From positions 11,964 to 32,349 of the forward strand of contig DHQK01000099.1 in assembly GCA_002411085.1 (NCBI GenBank): DNA of 20,386 nucleotides. Reading direction: 5' to 3'. Numbering within the stretch: position 1 is the first letter of the stretch; every line of letters starts with the position of its first letter. Positions 7,330-15,229 of the stretch are shown one piece after another. A program made the position numbers and the translations under genes. Source of the stretch: Marinilabilia sp. UBA5340. Its GTDB lineage: Bacteria > Bacteroidota > Bacteroidia > Bacteroidales > Marinilabiliaceae. The notes beneath the pieces are model-generated. The model did not search any database and was not told where the DNA came from. It worked only from the letters and a program-made list of their open reading frames with translations.

Positions 7330-8508
7330 ATGAAAGAAGGTCTAAAACGTCTTGATTTAATTTTTAAGAATGAACACGACTGTGAGGTTATTCTTGAAAA
7401 GTCATTGGAACGCTCCAATGACGAACTGATAGAAGATTTGATAAGTTCCGGCCTGAAAGGAAGAGGAGGAGCCGGATTTCCAACGGGGTTGAAATGGAAG
7501 CTGTCGGCCGAAGCTGAAGGAAAAGAAAAGTATGTGATTTGTAATGCCGATGAAGGGGAACCCGGGACTTTTAAAGATCGTGAGATTCTCTCCAGCGTGC
7601 CTCACAAAGTACTTACCGGCATGGCTATTTGTGGCCGTATTATTGGGTCTCAAAAAGGTTTTATCTATCTGCGGGGAGAGTATAAATTTTTGATTCCTGA
7701 ACTCCAGAAAGTAATTGATGGTTTTCATGAGCTGTTGGATAAGTTAGATCTAAACTTCAGGGTAGAAATTTTTGTGGGGGCCGGAGCTTATATCTGTGGG
7801 GAAGAGACCGCGCTTTTTGAAAGTATGGAAGGTCATCGCGGCGAGCCTCGCAATAAACCTCCTTTTCCAACTGATGCAGGGTATCGAAATGGGCCAACAG
7901 TAATCAACAATGTGGAGACACTGGCACATACTTATTCTATTTTGAAGTATGGGCCTGAAAAGTTCAAAGATCTGGGTGTAAAAGACAGCCGGGGCAGTAA
8001 AGTTTTCTCGGTGAGTGGAGATACTCCCATTCCCGGTATTTATGAACTGGAGTTTGGGATGACGCTTCAGAAATTTGTGGATGACTTTGGTGATGGCGAT
8101 GCAAAGGCCGTACAGGTTGGTGGTGCAGCTGGTTTTTGTGTGCCCCGGAAAAAATTTGATAAGACAGTGATCGGCTATAAAGGTAAGCTCACAGGTACCA
8201 GCTTGCCCACTGGTGGCTCAATGATGATTTTTAACTCCTCGCGTTCCATGTACAATGTTTTGCACAACTACCTTGATTTTTTTGTGGAAGAGAGTTGCGG
8301 ACAATGTACTCCCTGCCGGGTGGGAACTCAGCAACTGCTTCTGGGGATTGAAGCAGTGAAACGGGGGGACAAATCGTCGCAATACCTGGAGGAGCTTCTT
8401 GAGCTTGCTGAAACCATGCGGGTGACGGCAAAATGTGGGCTGGGACAATCGGTGGCCAACTCTTTTAGTTCCATAGTGGAAAACTTCAGGGAAGAAATGA
8501 TTTATTAA
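7330..8508 (+). CDS. hydB: HydB: short NuoF-like flavoprotein subunit, NAD(H)-linked
   Basis: 392 residues forming only the NuoF core. The FMN/NADH site is seen in GRGGAGFPTGLKW, CNADEGEPGTFKDR and GAGAYICGEETALFESMEG. A [4Fe-4S] site is formed by Cys323, Cys326, Cys329 (SCGQCTPCRVGTQQ) and Cys369 (KCGLGQ). It lacks both the N-terminal thioredoxin-like [2Fe-2S] domain and the C-terminal two-cluster ferredoxin domain that electron-bifurcating HydB proteins have. A similarly stripped HydB is described for the ferredoxin-independent NADH-dependent hydrogenase of Syntrophomonas wolfei, so this operon may couple H2 directly to NAD(H). That is inference from domain content. The partner genes are immediately before and after. 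Confidence 0.9.
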   Translation: MKEGLKRLDLIFKNEHDCEVILEKSLERSNDELIEDLISSGLKGRGGAGFPTGLKWKLSAEAEGKEKYVICNADEGEPGTFKDREILSSVPHKVLTGMAICGRIIGSQKGFIYLRGEYKFLIPELQKVIDGFHELLDKLDLNFRVEIFVGAGAYICGEETALFESMEGHRGEPRNKPPFPTDAGYRNGPTVINNVETLAHTYSILKYGPEKFKDLGVKDSRGSKVFSVSGDTPIPGIYELEFGMTLQKFVDDFGDGDAKAVQVGGAAGFCVPRKKFDKTVIGYKGKLTGTSLPTGGSMMIFNSSRSMYNVLHNYLDFFVEESCGQCTPCRVGTQQLLLGIEAVKRGDKSSQYLEELLELAETMRVTAKCGLGQSVANSFSSIVENFREEMIY

Positions 8509-8534
8509 TTACTAAGACTAAATCCGGCTTTGTT

Positions 8535-10325
8535 ATGAACGAACAGGTAAACCTAAAAATAGATAATCTCAGTGTTTCGGTGGATGCAGGTACAACTATC
8601 CTTGCAGCAGCACGAAAAGTTAATATTCGTATTCCGACTTTATGTCATCATGAGGATCTGTGTGTGGCGGGTAACTGCAGAGTTTGTGTGGTAGAGCAGG
8701 TGGGCGTGGATCGGTTGCAACCTGCTTGTGCAATTCCTGTGAGCGAGGGTATGGAAATACATACCAATACGATGAAAGTGCGAAATGCGCGAAAACAAAT
8801 TATTGAGTTGTTGATTTCGGAACATCGGGCTGAGTGTACAACCTGCTATAAAAACGGAAAATGCGAATTGCAACAGCTTTCCAATGAGTATATTGTTGGT
8901 GAAAATGGGTTTATCCCATTGGTTCCTTTAAAGGGATATACCATTGATGAGTTTTCGCCTTCCATAATCAAAGACGATTCTAAATGCATCCGCTGCCAGC
9001 GATGTGTACGTACTTGTGACCAGATACAAAGCATCGGTGCATTGACAGTGGCTCATAAGGGAGGGGAGATGAAGGTTTCCACTTTCTTTGATAAGCCTAT
9101 GTACGAGGTGGTTTGCACCAATTGTGGTCAATGTGTGAATCGTTGCCCAACGGGGGCTTTGACCGAAAAAACTTATATCAATGATGTCTGGAAAGCCATT
9201 GACAATCCGGACAAGTATGTGGTGGTGCAAACTGCACCTGCCGTCAGAATTGCTTTGGGAGAAGCATTGGATATGGATCCCGGAGAGATTGTGACCGGCA
9301 AAATGGTGGCTGCTTTGCGACGGCTGGGATTTAATGCCGTATTGGATACCGACTGGTCGGCCGATTTAACCATTATTGAGGAAGGTAATGAATTGTTGCA
9401 GCGATTGAAACGCGTTTTGAAGGATAAAGATCCGAATGTAAAAATCCCTATGACAACGTCCTGTTCTCCTGGTTGGATAAAGTACATAGAACATACTTTT
9501 CCCGATTTTCTGGAACATTTGTCTACTGCTAAATCACCTCAGCAAATGTTTGGTGCCTTGGCTAAGACTTTTTATGCCAATAAGATTGGGGTTGATCCTG
9601 CTTCCATGGTAAGTGTTTCAGTGATGCCTTGTACTGCCAAGAAATTTGAAGCCAACCGGCCCGAAATGCACGCGAGCGGATATCAGGATGTTGACTTTGT
9701 GGTTACTACCAGAGAATTGGCTATGATGATCAAACAGGCGGGAATTGACTTTCTTTCATTGCCTGATGATGATTTCGATAGTATTATGGGGGAAAGTTCC
9801 GGAGCCAGCGTGATTTTTGGTGCCACCGGAGGTGTGATGGAAGCTGCATTGCGAACTGTTTATGAGGTGGTAACGGGACGTGAAATTCCTTTTGACGGAC
9901 TGAATGTGATGCCGGTTCGTGGAATGGAGAATGTTCGCGAAGCTACCATTAAAATAGAAGGAGCCCTCCCCGAGTGGGACTTTCTGGAAGGTGTGGAGGT
10001 GAAGACCTGTGTAGCTCATGGTCTTTCCAATGCTAAAAAAGTAATGGAATCGGTCAAGAATGGAGCATCTGATTATCATTTTATTGAGATAATGGCTTGT
10101 CCAGGAGGTTGTCTGGGAGGTGGAGGGCAGCCGTTGCCCACTTCACCTGAAATCCGTCAAAAGCGGGCTGATGCCATTTATCGCGAAGATGCTGGTAAGA
10201 AAATACGAAAGTCCCATGAAAACCCGGAAATTGTTCAGATTTATGAGGAGTTTCTGGTGGAGCCTCTGGGGCACAAATCTCATGAATTGCTCCATACCAG
10301 CTATTCGCCCCGAAACCGCTATTAG
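8535..10325 (+). CDS. hydA: HydA: catalytic [FeFe]-hydrogenase, M3 architecture, group A
   Basis: 596 residues. Domains in order: plant-type [2Fe-2S] (Cys37, 48, 51, 65); His-ligated [4Fe-4S] (His97, Cys101, 104, 110); two ferredoxin clusters (Cys151, 154, 157, 161 and Cys194, 197, 200, 204); H-cluster domain; small-subunit-like tail (RKSHENPEIVQIYEEFL). H-cluster motifs: L1 TSCSPGW (Cys310, Ser311), L2 MPCTAKKFE (Cys366), L3 EIMACPGGCLGGGGQP (Cys522, Cys526). L1 has Ser where clostridial CpI has its second Cys; see findings. The enzyme interconverts protons and H2 in the cytoplasm, exchanging electrons with HydB and HydC. Length matches M3 enzymes and there is no extra C-terminal [2Fe-2S] domain. 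Its stop overlaps the stop of the convergent stress gene. Confidence 0.93.
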   Translation: MNEQVNLKIDNLSVSVDAGTTILAAARKVNIRIPTLCHHEDLCVAGNCRVCVVEQVGVDRLQPACAIPVSEGMEIHTNTMKVRNARKQIIELLISEHRAECTTCYKNGKCELQQLSNEYIVGENGFIPLVPLKGYTIDEFSPSIIKDDSKCIRCQRCVRTCDQIQSIGALTVAHKGGEMKVSTFFDKPMYEVVCTNCGQCVNRCPTGALTEKTYINDVWKAIDNPDKYVVVQTAPAVRIALGEALDMDPGEIVTGKMVAALRRLGFNAVLDTDWSADLTIIEEGNELLQRLKRVLKDKDPNVKIPMTTSCSPGWIKYIEHTFPDFLEHLSTAKSPQQMFGALAKTFYANKIGVDPASMVSVSVMPCTAKKFEANRPEMHASGYQDVDFVVTTRELAMMIKQAGIDFLSLPDDDFDSIMGESSGASVIFGATGGVMEAALRTVYEVVTGREIPFDGLNVMPVRGMENVREATIKIEGALPEWDFLEGVEVKTCVAHGLSNAKKVMESVKNGASDYHFIEIMACPGGCLGGGGQPLPTSPEIRQKRADAIYREDAGKKIRKSHENPEIVQIYEEFLVEPLGHKSHELLHTSYSPRNRY

Positions 10326-11104
10326 CTGCAGGGCAAAAAGAGATCATGACGTGGGTTGACGAATAAGACCGGGGTATTGCCCCGGTTTTTTAATAACCGG
10401 ATTTCCGGAGGACCGGTGAATACATATTCAGGTGAGTTTAAGCGGGTGGCCGGCATTACAAGCAGACTTCCCGGAAATGTTCCGGCAAGTTCGATGGTCT
10501 TTATTCTGACTTCTTTTCTTTTATGCCCCACAACCAGCTCCTGATAGGCAACTTCAGATTTATTAAAAAGATTTCTTACAAATCCCAGATTTCGCTGCAA
10601 GTAGTTACTTGTAGTTTTGTTATGGAATTGAGGATAAACCATGATCAGGTCACTTCGGGTGGCTCGTGCACAGAAACCGGCCCATGCAGAGGCTTCTTTT
10701 TCACCATCCTTCAGACATAGGGGGAAAATTATTTTCTGGGGATGCCATTGAGAAGTGGGGCTGTCAGGCATTACTAAATAAGGTATTTTCAGGCTTCTGA
10801 ATTTGGCAAAAAAAGTTGTGGCCCGATTGCGCTTGTTTAGCTGGATGCCGTTTGGTGAAATAACAATCAGAGAAATGTCATGTTCCGGCGCATCAAGACT
10901 TGAATATATGGTTCTGAAAAGATCTTTCTCCCAGGGAAGGAGCATTGCTTCCGTTTTCTGTAATAACATTTCGGTTTGTTTGCTTCTTTCTGGGCATGGG
11001 GCAACCATGAATTGGTACTCCAGTCTCCGGGAAAGATCTGCTCCGATCGAAAGCATCAGTTCTGTATCATCTTGAGAGGTAATTATTAGTAGCAGCGCCG
11101 CCAT
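10322..11104 (-). CDS. Divergent universal stress protein (UspA family)
   Basis: 260 residues, the size of two fused Usp domains as is usual in Bacteroidota. The first half starts LLLIITSQDDTELMLSIGADLSRRL. A linker of the form IPYLVMPDSPTSQWHPQKIIFPL begins the second half, which ends GNTPVLFVNPRHDLFLPCS. That ending (PVLFxNPRxDL) is characteristic of Bacteroidota Usp proteins as I know them. No G-x2-G-x9-G ATP-binding motif is visible, so nucleotide binding may be lost. Its TAA stop overlaps the hydA TAG by sharing TTAG, and its 3' codons contain the hydA terminator. It is divergent from the sensory operon across 150 bp, so joint regulation is plausible. The family call is moderately sure. 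Confidence 0.65.
   Translation of the reverse strand: MAALLLIITSQDDTELMLSIGADLSRRLEYQFMVAPCPERSKQTEMLLQKTEAMLLPWEKDLFRTIYSSLDAPEHDISLIVISPNGIQLNKRNRATTFFAKFRSLKIPYLVMPDSPTSQWHPQKIIFPLCLKDGEKEASAWAGFCARATRSDLIMVYPQFHNKTTSNYLQRNLGFVRNLFNKSEVAYQELVVGHKRKEVRIKTIELAGTFPGSLLVMPATRLNSPEYVFTGPPEIRLLKNRGNTPVLFVNPRHDLFLPCS
10368..10391 (+). terminator. Rho-independent terminator of the hydCBA operon, inside usp coding sequence
   Basis: ACCGGGG-TATTG-CCCCGGT is a 7-bp perfect GC-rich stem with a 5-nt loop, followed on the plus strand by a T-run. It lies 43 bp after the hydA stop, at the right place and in the right direction. The same bases encode residues KNRGNTPVL near the C-terminus of the minus-strand stress protein. 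Confidence 0.85.
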
Positions 11105-11254
11105 AACATGTTAAGTATTCTGTTTCTAATTTTTAATCCCTACAAATTGCAGATTGCTTGTCAGTAATGTGTTAAAAATATGTAATTTTATTGAGGTGGC
11201 AATTGTGCCTTTGCTTAAAGTTAGAAAAGATGAATTCGCTAAATATAGCTGAGC
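11105..11254. promoter_or_regulatory. Divergent spacer between usp and the sensory hydrogenase operon
   Basis: This 150-bp AT-rich spacer should carry promoters for both directions. A perfect 10-bp palindrome, TAACATGTTA, occupies 11104-11113 directly at the usp start codon. A short inverted repeat, GGCA-ATTG-TGCC, lies at 11198-11209. No convincing -33/-7 pair was identified in either direction. Confidence 0.4.
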
Positions 11255-11515
11255 ATGAGTAATGAAACCGATATAACCATTTGTCTGGGAAGTTCTTGTT
11301 TTTCCCGGGGAAATAAATCTACCATGGAGGTGATTAAAAGTTATCTGAAAGAGCATGATCTGGAGGAAAGGGTTTTTTTTCATGGAGATTTGTGCGATAA
11401 CCTTTGTGAGCATGGCCCGGTTATGAAAATTAACGGGGAGATTTATCAGAATGTCACCTCCGATAATGTTTACGAGATACTCAATGACTTTTTCTTTAGT
11501 GACGAAAATGATTAA
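11255..11515 (+). CDS. Small thioredoxin-fold [2Fe-2S] protein
   Basis: 86 residues consisting only of a NuoE/HydC-type thioredoxin-like [2Fe-2S] domain. ITICLGSSC gives a C-x4-C pair and GDLCDNLCEHGP gives a C-x3-C pair, so all four ligands are present. The pattern following the second pair (HGPVMKINGEIYQNVT) is typical of this fold. It lacks the N-terminal helical region of full HydC. It starts the sensory operon and ends 9 bp before the HydS gene, so it is probably the electron donor or acceptor of HydS rather than a subunit of the catalytic enzyme. An eight-T run at 11371-11378 lies inside the frame. Confidence 0.85.
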   Translation: MSNETDITICLGSSCFSRGNKSTMEVIKSYLKEHDLEERVFFHGDLCDNLCEHGPVMKINGEIYQNVTSDNVYEILNDFFFSDEND

Positions 11516-11524
11516 CCAGGAATT

Positions 11525-13390
11525 ATGGGGCAGTTGATTCAAGTAGATCCCGATAAGTGTAACCTGAGCCTTACCTGCATTCGGGTGTGTCCGGCCAAGG
11601 CCATCCGTATTGTGGATAAGCATGCTGAAATTATGCCGGCGCGTTGTATCGGATGTGGAAATTGTGTAACCATGTGTGCTCAGAATGCCATAGAGGTCAG
11701 GGATGAAAAACAGCGTGTTCGCAATCTTCTGGATGGGGATACCCCTGTAGCCGCGATTTGTGATCCTACCATTTCTGCCGAATTTGTCGACATCTCTGAC
11801 TATCGCAAGTTTGTGGCAATGATCCGCGCATTGGGATTTTCTTATGTGATGGAAGGAGCTTTTGGTGTAGATCTGGTTTCATTTCGTTATCGCGAGTTGT
11901 TCTACAACTTTCAGGGCAAGTATTATATCAGTACCAACTGTCCTCCGGTATCTTCTCATGTAGAAAAGTATCACCCTGAATTGGTCGACAACCTGGCGCC
12001 CATTGTGCCTCCTTATGTGGCTATGGCCAAGGTGACGCATAAGATGTATGGGGCAGGTACTAAGGTTGTTTACCTCACCGCCTGTGTGGCTGCCAAGGAT
12101 GAAGCCCGTACATTTCAGGGTGATGGAAAGACTGATGCTGTACTCTCGTTTCTGGAGCTGCGGGAAATGTTTGACGAAAGTCACCTGACTGAAAACTCAG
12201 TAAAATTCAGTGATTTTGATCCTCCTATTGGGCGGAAAGGAGGGCTCTTTCCAATTAACAGGGGGATGCTTCAGGCTGTGGATATCAATCAGGATTTGCT
12301 AAGTGCCAGCATCATCATGACAGAGGGGCGGAATAATTTTTTGCAATCTCTGCATGAATTTCATACCGAAAGGGGGCTGCAGCAACATCTGGATCTTTTT
12401 TATTGTGAGGGTTGCATCATGGGACCGGGGACTTCTCAGGGAGGAAAGAAATTTTATCGACGATCGCAGGTTATCAAATATGTAAATAAGCGTTTGAAAG
12501 ACTTTGACTATGAAGCCTGGCAGAAGCAAATAGAATCTTTTCGCGATCTTGATTTAAACCGGTCTTTCAGGGAAAGAGACCAGCGACTTCCATATCCGGC
12601 AGAAAGTGAAATACAACGGGTACTTCACGAAATGGGAAAGGGAAAGGTAGAGGATCAGTTAGGGTGCGGCGCGTGTGGATATCCCTCCTGCAGAGAATTT
12701 GCTGTAGCTTATTGTCAGGGGCTTACCAATTATGAGATGTGCTACACTTATACTATTCATAAAATGCACACTTTTATTGGTAAGTTGAATGCCACTAATG
12801 AGAAATTGAAGAAAACCAAAGAAGCGCTGAAGCACAGTGAAGAAAAAGCGCGGGAAGAAGAAAAGCTGGCCCGGCAGGCTGCCGAAACAACTACTGCGAT
12901 GTTGAATAAGATCCGTGCAGGAGTTGTTATTGTGGATGAAAATATGAGAATAATCGAGTCGAACCATAGCTTTGTGGAAATGCTTGGTGAAGACGCACGT
13001 CATATTGATGAAACCATCCCAGGGCTCAAAGGCGCTGAGCTTGCTTCTCTGGTTCCTTTTCCAAAGCTCTTTTCTTCTGTGCTACAGTCGGGGCAGGATT
13101 TGCTGAACCGGGATACTACACTGGGGGATTCTATCCTGAATGTTTCCGTTTTTACGATTGAGAAAAATAAAATTGTGGGGGGGATTATTCGTGATTTGAC
13201 GGCTCCCGAAGTTAGAAAGGAAGAGGTGGTGACCAGAGCACGCGAAGTAATCCGCGAAAATTTGGAGACTGTGCAGCAGATTGCTTTTTTGCTTGGAGAA
13301 AGTGCTTCCAAGACTGAGAAAATACTCACTTCCATTATTGAAGCTCAGAAGTTGGGGAGTCGCGATGACTCTGAGATTGGTCATAAATAA
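11525..13390 (+). CDS. hydS: Sensory-type [FeFe]-hydrogenase with PAS domain (group C-like HydS)
   Basis: 621 residues. Residues 1-55: two ferredoxin clusters, the first with Ser15 in place of its second Cys (Cys12, Ser15, Cys18, Cys22), the second canonical (Cys40, 43, 46, 50). Residues about 70-340: hydrogenase large-subunit domain with L1 TNCPPV (Cys139), L2 TACVAAKDE (Cys187) and L3 YCEGCIMGPG (Cys294, Cys297), keeping all four cubane ligands but changing the surrounding pocket. Residues 381-406: extra Fe-S motif C-x2-C-x4-C-x16-C. Residues about 420-460: charged coiled coil. Residues about 460-540: PAS (MLNKIRAGVVIVDENMRIIESNHSFVEMLGE). PAS-bearing group C enzymes are thought to sense H2 or redox state. 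There is no kinase domain; output probably passes to the phosphatase 22 bp downstream. Confidence 0.88.
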   Translation: MGQLIQVDPDKCNLSLTCIRVCPAKAIRIVDKHAEIMPARCIGCGNCVTMCAQNAIEVRDEKQRVRNLLDGDTPVAAICDPTISAEFVDISDYRKFVAMIRALGFSYVMEGAFGVDLVSFRYRELFYNFQGKYYISTNCPPVSSHVEKYHPELVDNLAPIVPPYVAMAKVTHKMYGAGTKVVYLTACVAAKDEARTFQGDGKTDAVLSFLELREMFDESHLTENSVKFSDFDPPIGRKGGLFPINRGMLQAVDINQDLLSASIIMTEGRNNFLQSLHEFHTERGLQQHLDLFYCEGCIMGPGTSQGGKKFYRRSQVIKYVNKRLKDFDYEAWQKQIESFRDLDLNRSFRERDQRLPYPAESEIQRVLHEMGKGKVEDQLGCGACGYPSCREFAVAYCQGLTNYEMCYTYTIHKMHTFIGKLNATNEKLKKTKEALKHSEEKAREEEKLARQAAETTTAMLNKIRAGVVIVDENMRIIESNHSFVEMLGEDARHIDETIPGLKGAELASLVPFPKLFSSVLQSGQDLLNRDTTLGDSILNVSVFTIEKNKIVGGIIRDLTAPEVRKEEVVTRAREVIRENLETVQQIAFLLGESASKTEKILTSIIEAQKLGSRDDSEIGHK

Positions 13391-13412
13391 AAATATTTAA
13401 GCTCTCGCCAAC

Positions 13413-14606
13413 ATGCATTTACCCGAACAAAATATTTTTCTGGATATCTTTTGCGAACAGCGTGATCACGAAGGAGAAACGATATGTGGCGATGTTTTTC
13501 TTTCACGCAGGGTAAGAGAGGAAGGTCGTACCATTGTGGTGTTGTCCGATGGAATGGGATCCGGAATAAAAGCAAATGTGTTGGCTTCTTTAACGGCTTC
13601 TATGGCCATTAATTTCACTATTGAACATCGGGAGGTGCGAAAGACTGCCGAAATAATAATGAATACGCTGCCGGTGTGTTCTACCCGAAAAATAAGCTAC
13701 TCCACCTTTACCATTGTTGATATAGAAGATACCGGACAGACCACCATTGTGGAATATGATAATCCTTGTTGCTTGCTGCTTCGAAACAATAAGGAGTTTA
13801 ATCCCGGGTGGGAAGATCTGGAGCTGGAGTCGGATCGGCATAAAGGAAAAATTATTCGAACGTGCAGCTATATGGCTCAGAAGGAAGATCGGATTGTTTT
13901 CTGGACAGACGGCATTATACAGTCGGGGATGGGTACACGTTCTTTCCCTTTTGGATGGGGACGTGAGGGGGCTGTGGATTATGTGATGAAAATTCTGGGA
14001 AATGAACCTTTCGTGTCGGCAACCAAGATGGCTCGTAAAATCACGAATATGGCAGGTTTGCACGATGGCGACAGTCCCAAAGATGATACTTCCTGTGGTG
14101 TGATTTACTTTAGGGAACCCCGTAAACTTCTGCTTGTGTCAGGGCCACCTTTTGATGAGCGGCATGATTTGGATTTTGCACTGAAAGTGCAACGGTTTCA
14201 CGGCAAGAAAATTATTGCAGGGGGAACCACTGCCGAATTGGTTGCACGTGAATTAGGATTGAAATTTGATGCCGGAATGGAATCTTCTGATCCTGAATTG
14301 CCTCCTGTTTCTTATGTGGAGGGCATTAATCTGGTGACTGAAGGTATTCTTACCCTGGGCAAGGTTTCACGTATTCTTGAGCATTATCAACGCGATACCA
14401 GACTTGGAAACGGGCCGGCGGATCAGATTATTCGGCTGTTGCTCGAAAGTGATAAAATACATGTGCTGAATGGAACCCGCATTAATGTGGCTCATCAGGA
14501 TCCTAACTTGCCCGTGGAACTGGAGATCAGGCGCTCAGTAGTGAAACGAATTGTTCATTTGCTGGAAGAGCATTTTTTGAAAGAGGTGATTCTTGAATAT
14601 ATGTAA
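13413..14606 (+). CDS. SpoIIE/PP2C-type serine phosphatase
   Basis: 397 residues. The N-terminal half is a PP2C-like domain of the SpoIIE/RsbU class. Metal-binding motifs are ETICGDVFL (Asp near residue 27), VVLSDGMGSG (about 42-51), FWTDGI (about 167-172) and PKDDTSCGVIYF (about 222-233). The remaining 150 or so residues (LLLVSGPPFDERHD onward) match no domain I recognise, apart from a GGTTAELVARELG stretch reminiscent of sugar or nucleotide loops. PP2C phosphatases of this class normally dephosphorylate an anti-anti-sigma (STAS) partner; none is seen here. Position directly after hydS matches the known link of group C3 hydrogenases with protein phosphatases. No membrane segment is present. 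Confidence 0.88.
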   Translation: MHLPEQNIFLDIFCEQRDHEGETICGDVFLSRRVREEGRTIVVLSDGMGSGIKANVLASLTASMAINFTIEHREVRKTAEIIMNTLPVCSTRKISYSTFTIVDIEDTGQTTIVEYDNPCCLLLRNNKEFNPGWEDLELESDRHKGKIIRTCSYMAQKEDRIVFWTDGIIQSGMGTRSFPFGWGREGAVDYVMKILGNEPFVSATKMARKITNMAGLHDGDSPKDDTSCGVIYFREPRKLLLVSGPPFDERHDLDFALKVQRFHGKKIIAGGTTAELVARELGLKFDAGMESSDPELPPVSYVEGINLVTEGILTLGKVSRILEHYQRDTRLGNGPADQIIRLLLESDKIHVLNGTRINVAHQDPNLPVELEIRRSVVKRIVHLLEEHFLKEVILEYM

Positions 14607-14850
14607 AAACGTTCTTTTGAGTTGAATGTTAAAAATGTTATATTTTTTTGATTGCTATTTTACAGGTTTTGTGTGCTTGATTATTCTTCTTAATTCCCTC
14701 CTTACAGTAATTTAGACTGGTTATTTATTGTGGGTAATGATTTTTTTTGTTTCGTATAATCGTTAAAAATTGTAGTTTCGTGTATTGATTATTGAAAAAA
14801 TTCTTTAATCTTGATTTATCTGCGCAGAATATTGATAATCAGGAGTTTGC
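14607..14850. promoter_or_regulatory. 244-bp AT-rich gap with candidate promoter for the second regulatory operon
   Basis: A break in an otherwise tight gene array, so a separate promoter is likely. The best match is ATTG at 14784-14787, an 18-nt spacer, and TAATCTTG at 14806-14813 (one mismatch to TAnnTTTG), 37 nt before the GTG start. A second, weaker pair is TTTG at 14746-14749 with TAGTTTCG at 14773-14780, but its spacer is long. No clear terminator follows the phosphatase gene. Confidence 0.4.
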
Positions 14851-15222
14851 GTGGAATTATCTAAAGGTTACAGCCCCATGAGAATTAGCGAATTGCAAGC
14901 AGTTTTGGAAGGCAATGTGGTGTGTGGCGAACAGTTTCTCACCAAAGAAGTGCGATGGGGATTCGCAAGTGATCTGATGAGCGATGTTTTAACGCTGGAT
15001 ACTGATCAATTGGTTTTGATTACGGGGCTGAATAATTTGCAGACCATTAGGACGGCGGAAATGGCAGATATAGAGTGTGTTGTGTTTGTCCGGAATAAAA
15101 AAGTGCTTCCTCCGATGATTGCTATTGCAAAAGAGCATGAAATGGTTCTCATAGAGTGTCGCTTTTCTTTGTTTGGTGCAGTGACTCGTTTACATGAAGC
15201 CGGGCTCAAGCCTGTTTATTGA
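14851..15222 (+). CDS. Stand-alone DRTGG-domain protein (first copy)
   Basis: 123 residues, all one DRTGG-type domain: MRISELQAVLEGNVVCG, then EVRWGFASDLMSDVLTL, TDQLVLITGLNN, VVFVRNKKVLPPMIAIAKE and a C-terminal helix. The DRTGG domain occurs in the N-terminal parts of some phosphotransacetylases and in HPr kinase neighbours, where it is presumed to bind a small ligand. Here it is free-standing. The start is GTG at 14851, supported by AGGAG at 14841-14845; the ATG at 14878 has no ribosome site. It is the first gene of an eight-position cluster and is followed after 7 bp by an RsbW-like ATPase. Confidence 0.78.
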   Translation: MELSKGYSPMRISELQAVLEGNVVCGEQFLTKEVRWGFASDLMSDVLTLDTDQLVLITGLNNLQTIRTAEMADIECVVFVRNKKVLPPMIAIAKEHEMVLIECRFSLFGAVTRLHEAGLKPVY

Positions 15223-15229
15223 TTTTGAA

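Noticed and set aside
6781..8508. Reading the NuoE/NuoF-like pair as part of respiratory complex I
   Set aside because: The third gene is a hydrogenase with all H-cluster loops, and no other nuo genes are present, so a soluble hydrogenase complex is the better call.
10356..11075. Several plus-strand frames opposite the stress-protein gene
   Set aside because: They are short, unrelated to known families and antisense to a single 260-codon frame with Usp-like ends.
15194..15229. Upstream ATG for the RsbW-like gene
   Set aside because: It would overlap the DRTGG gene by 29 bp and add 12 residues unlike the family start. The ATG at 15230 follows the previous stop by 7 bp and begins directly at the conserved strand.
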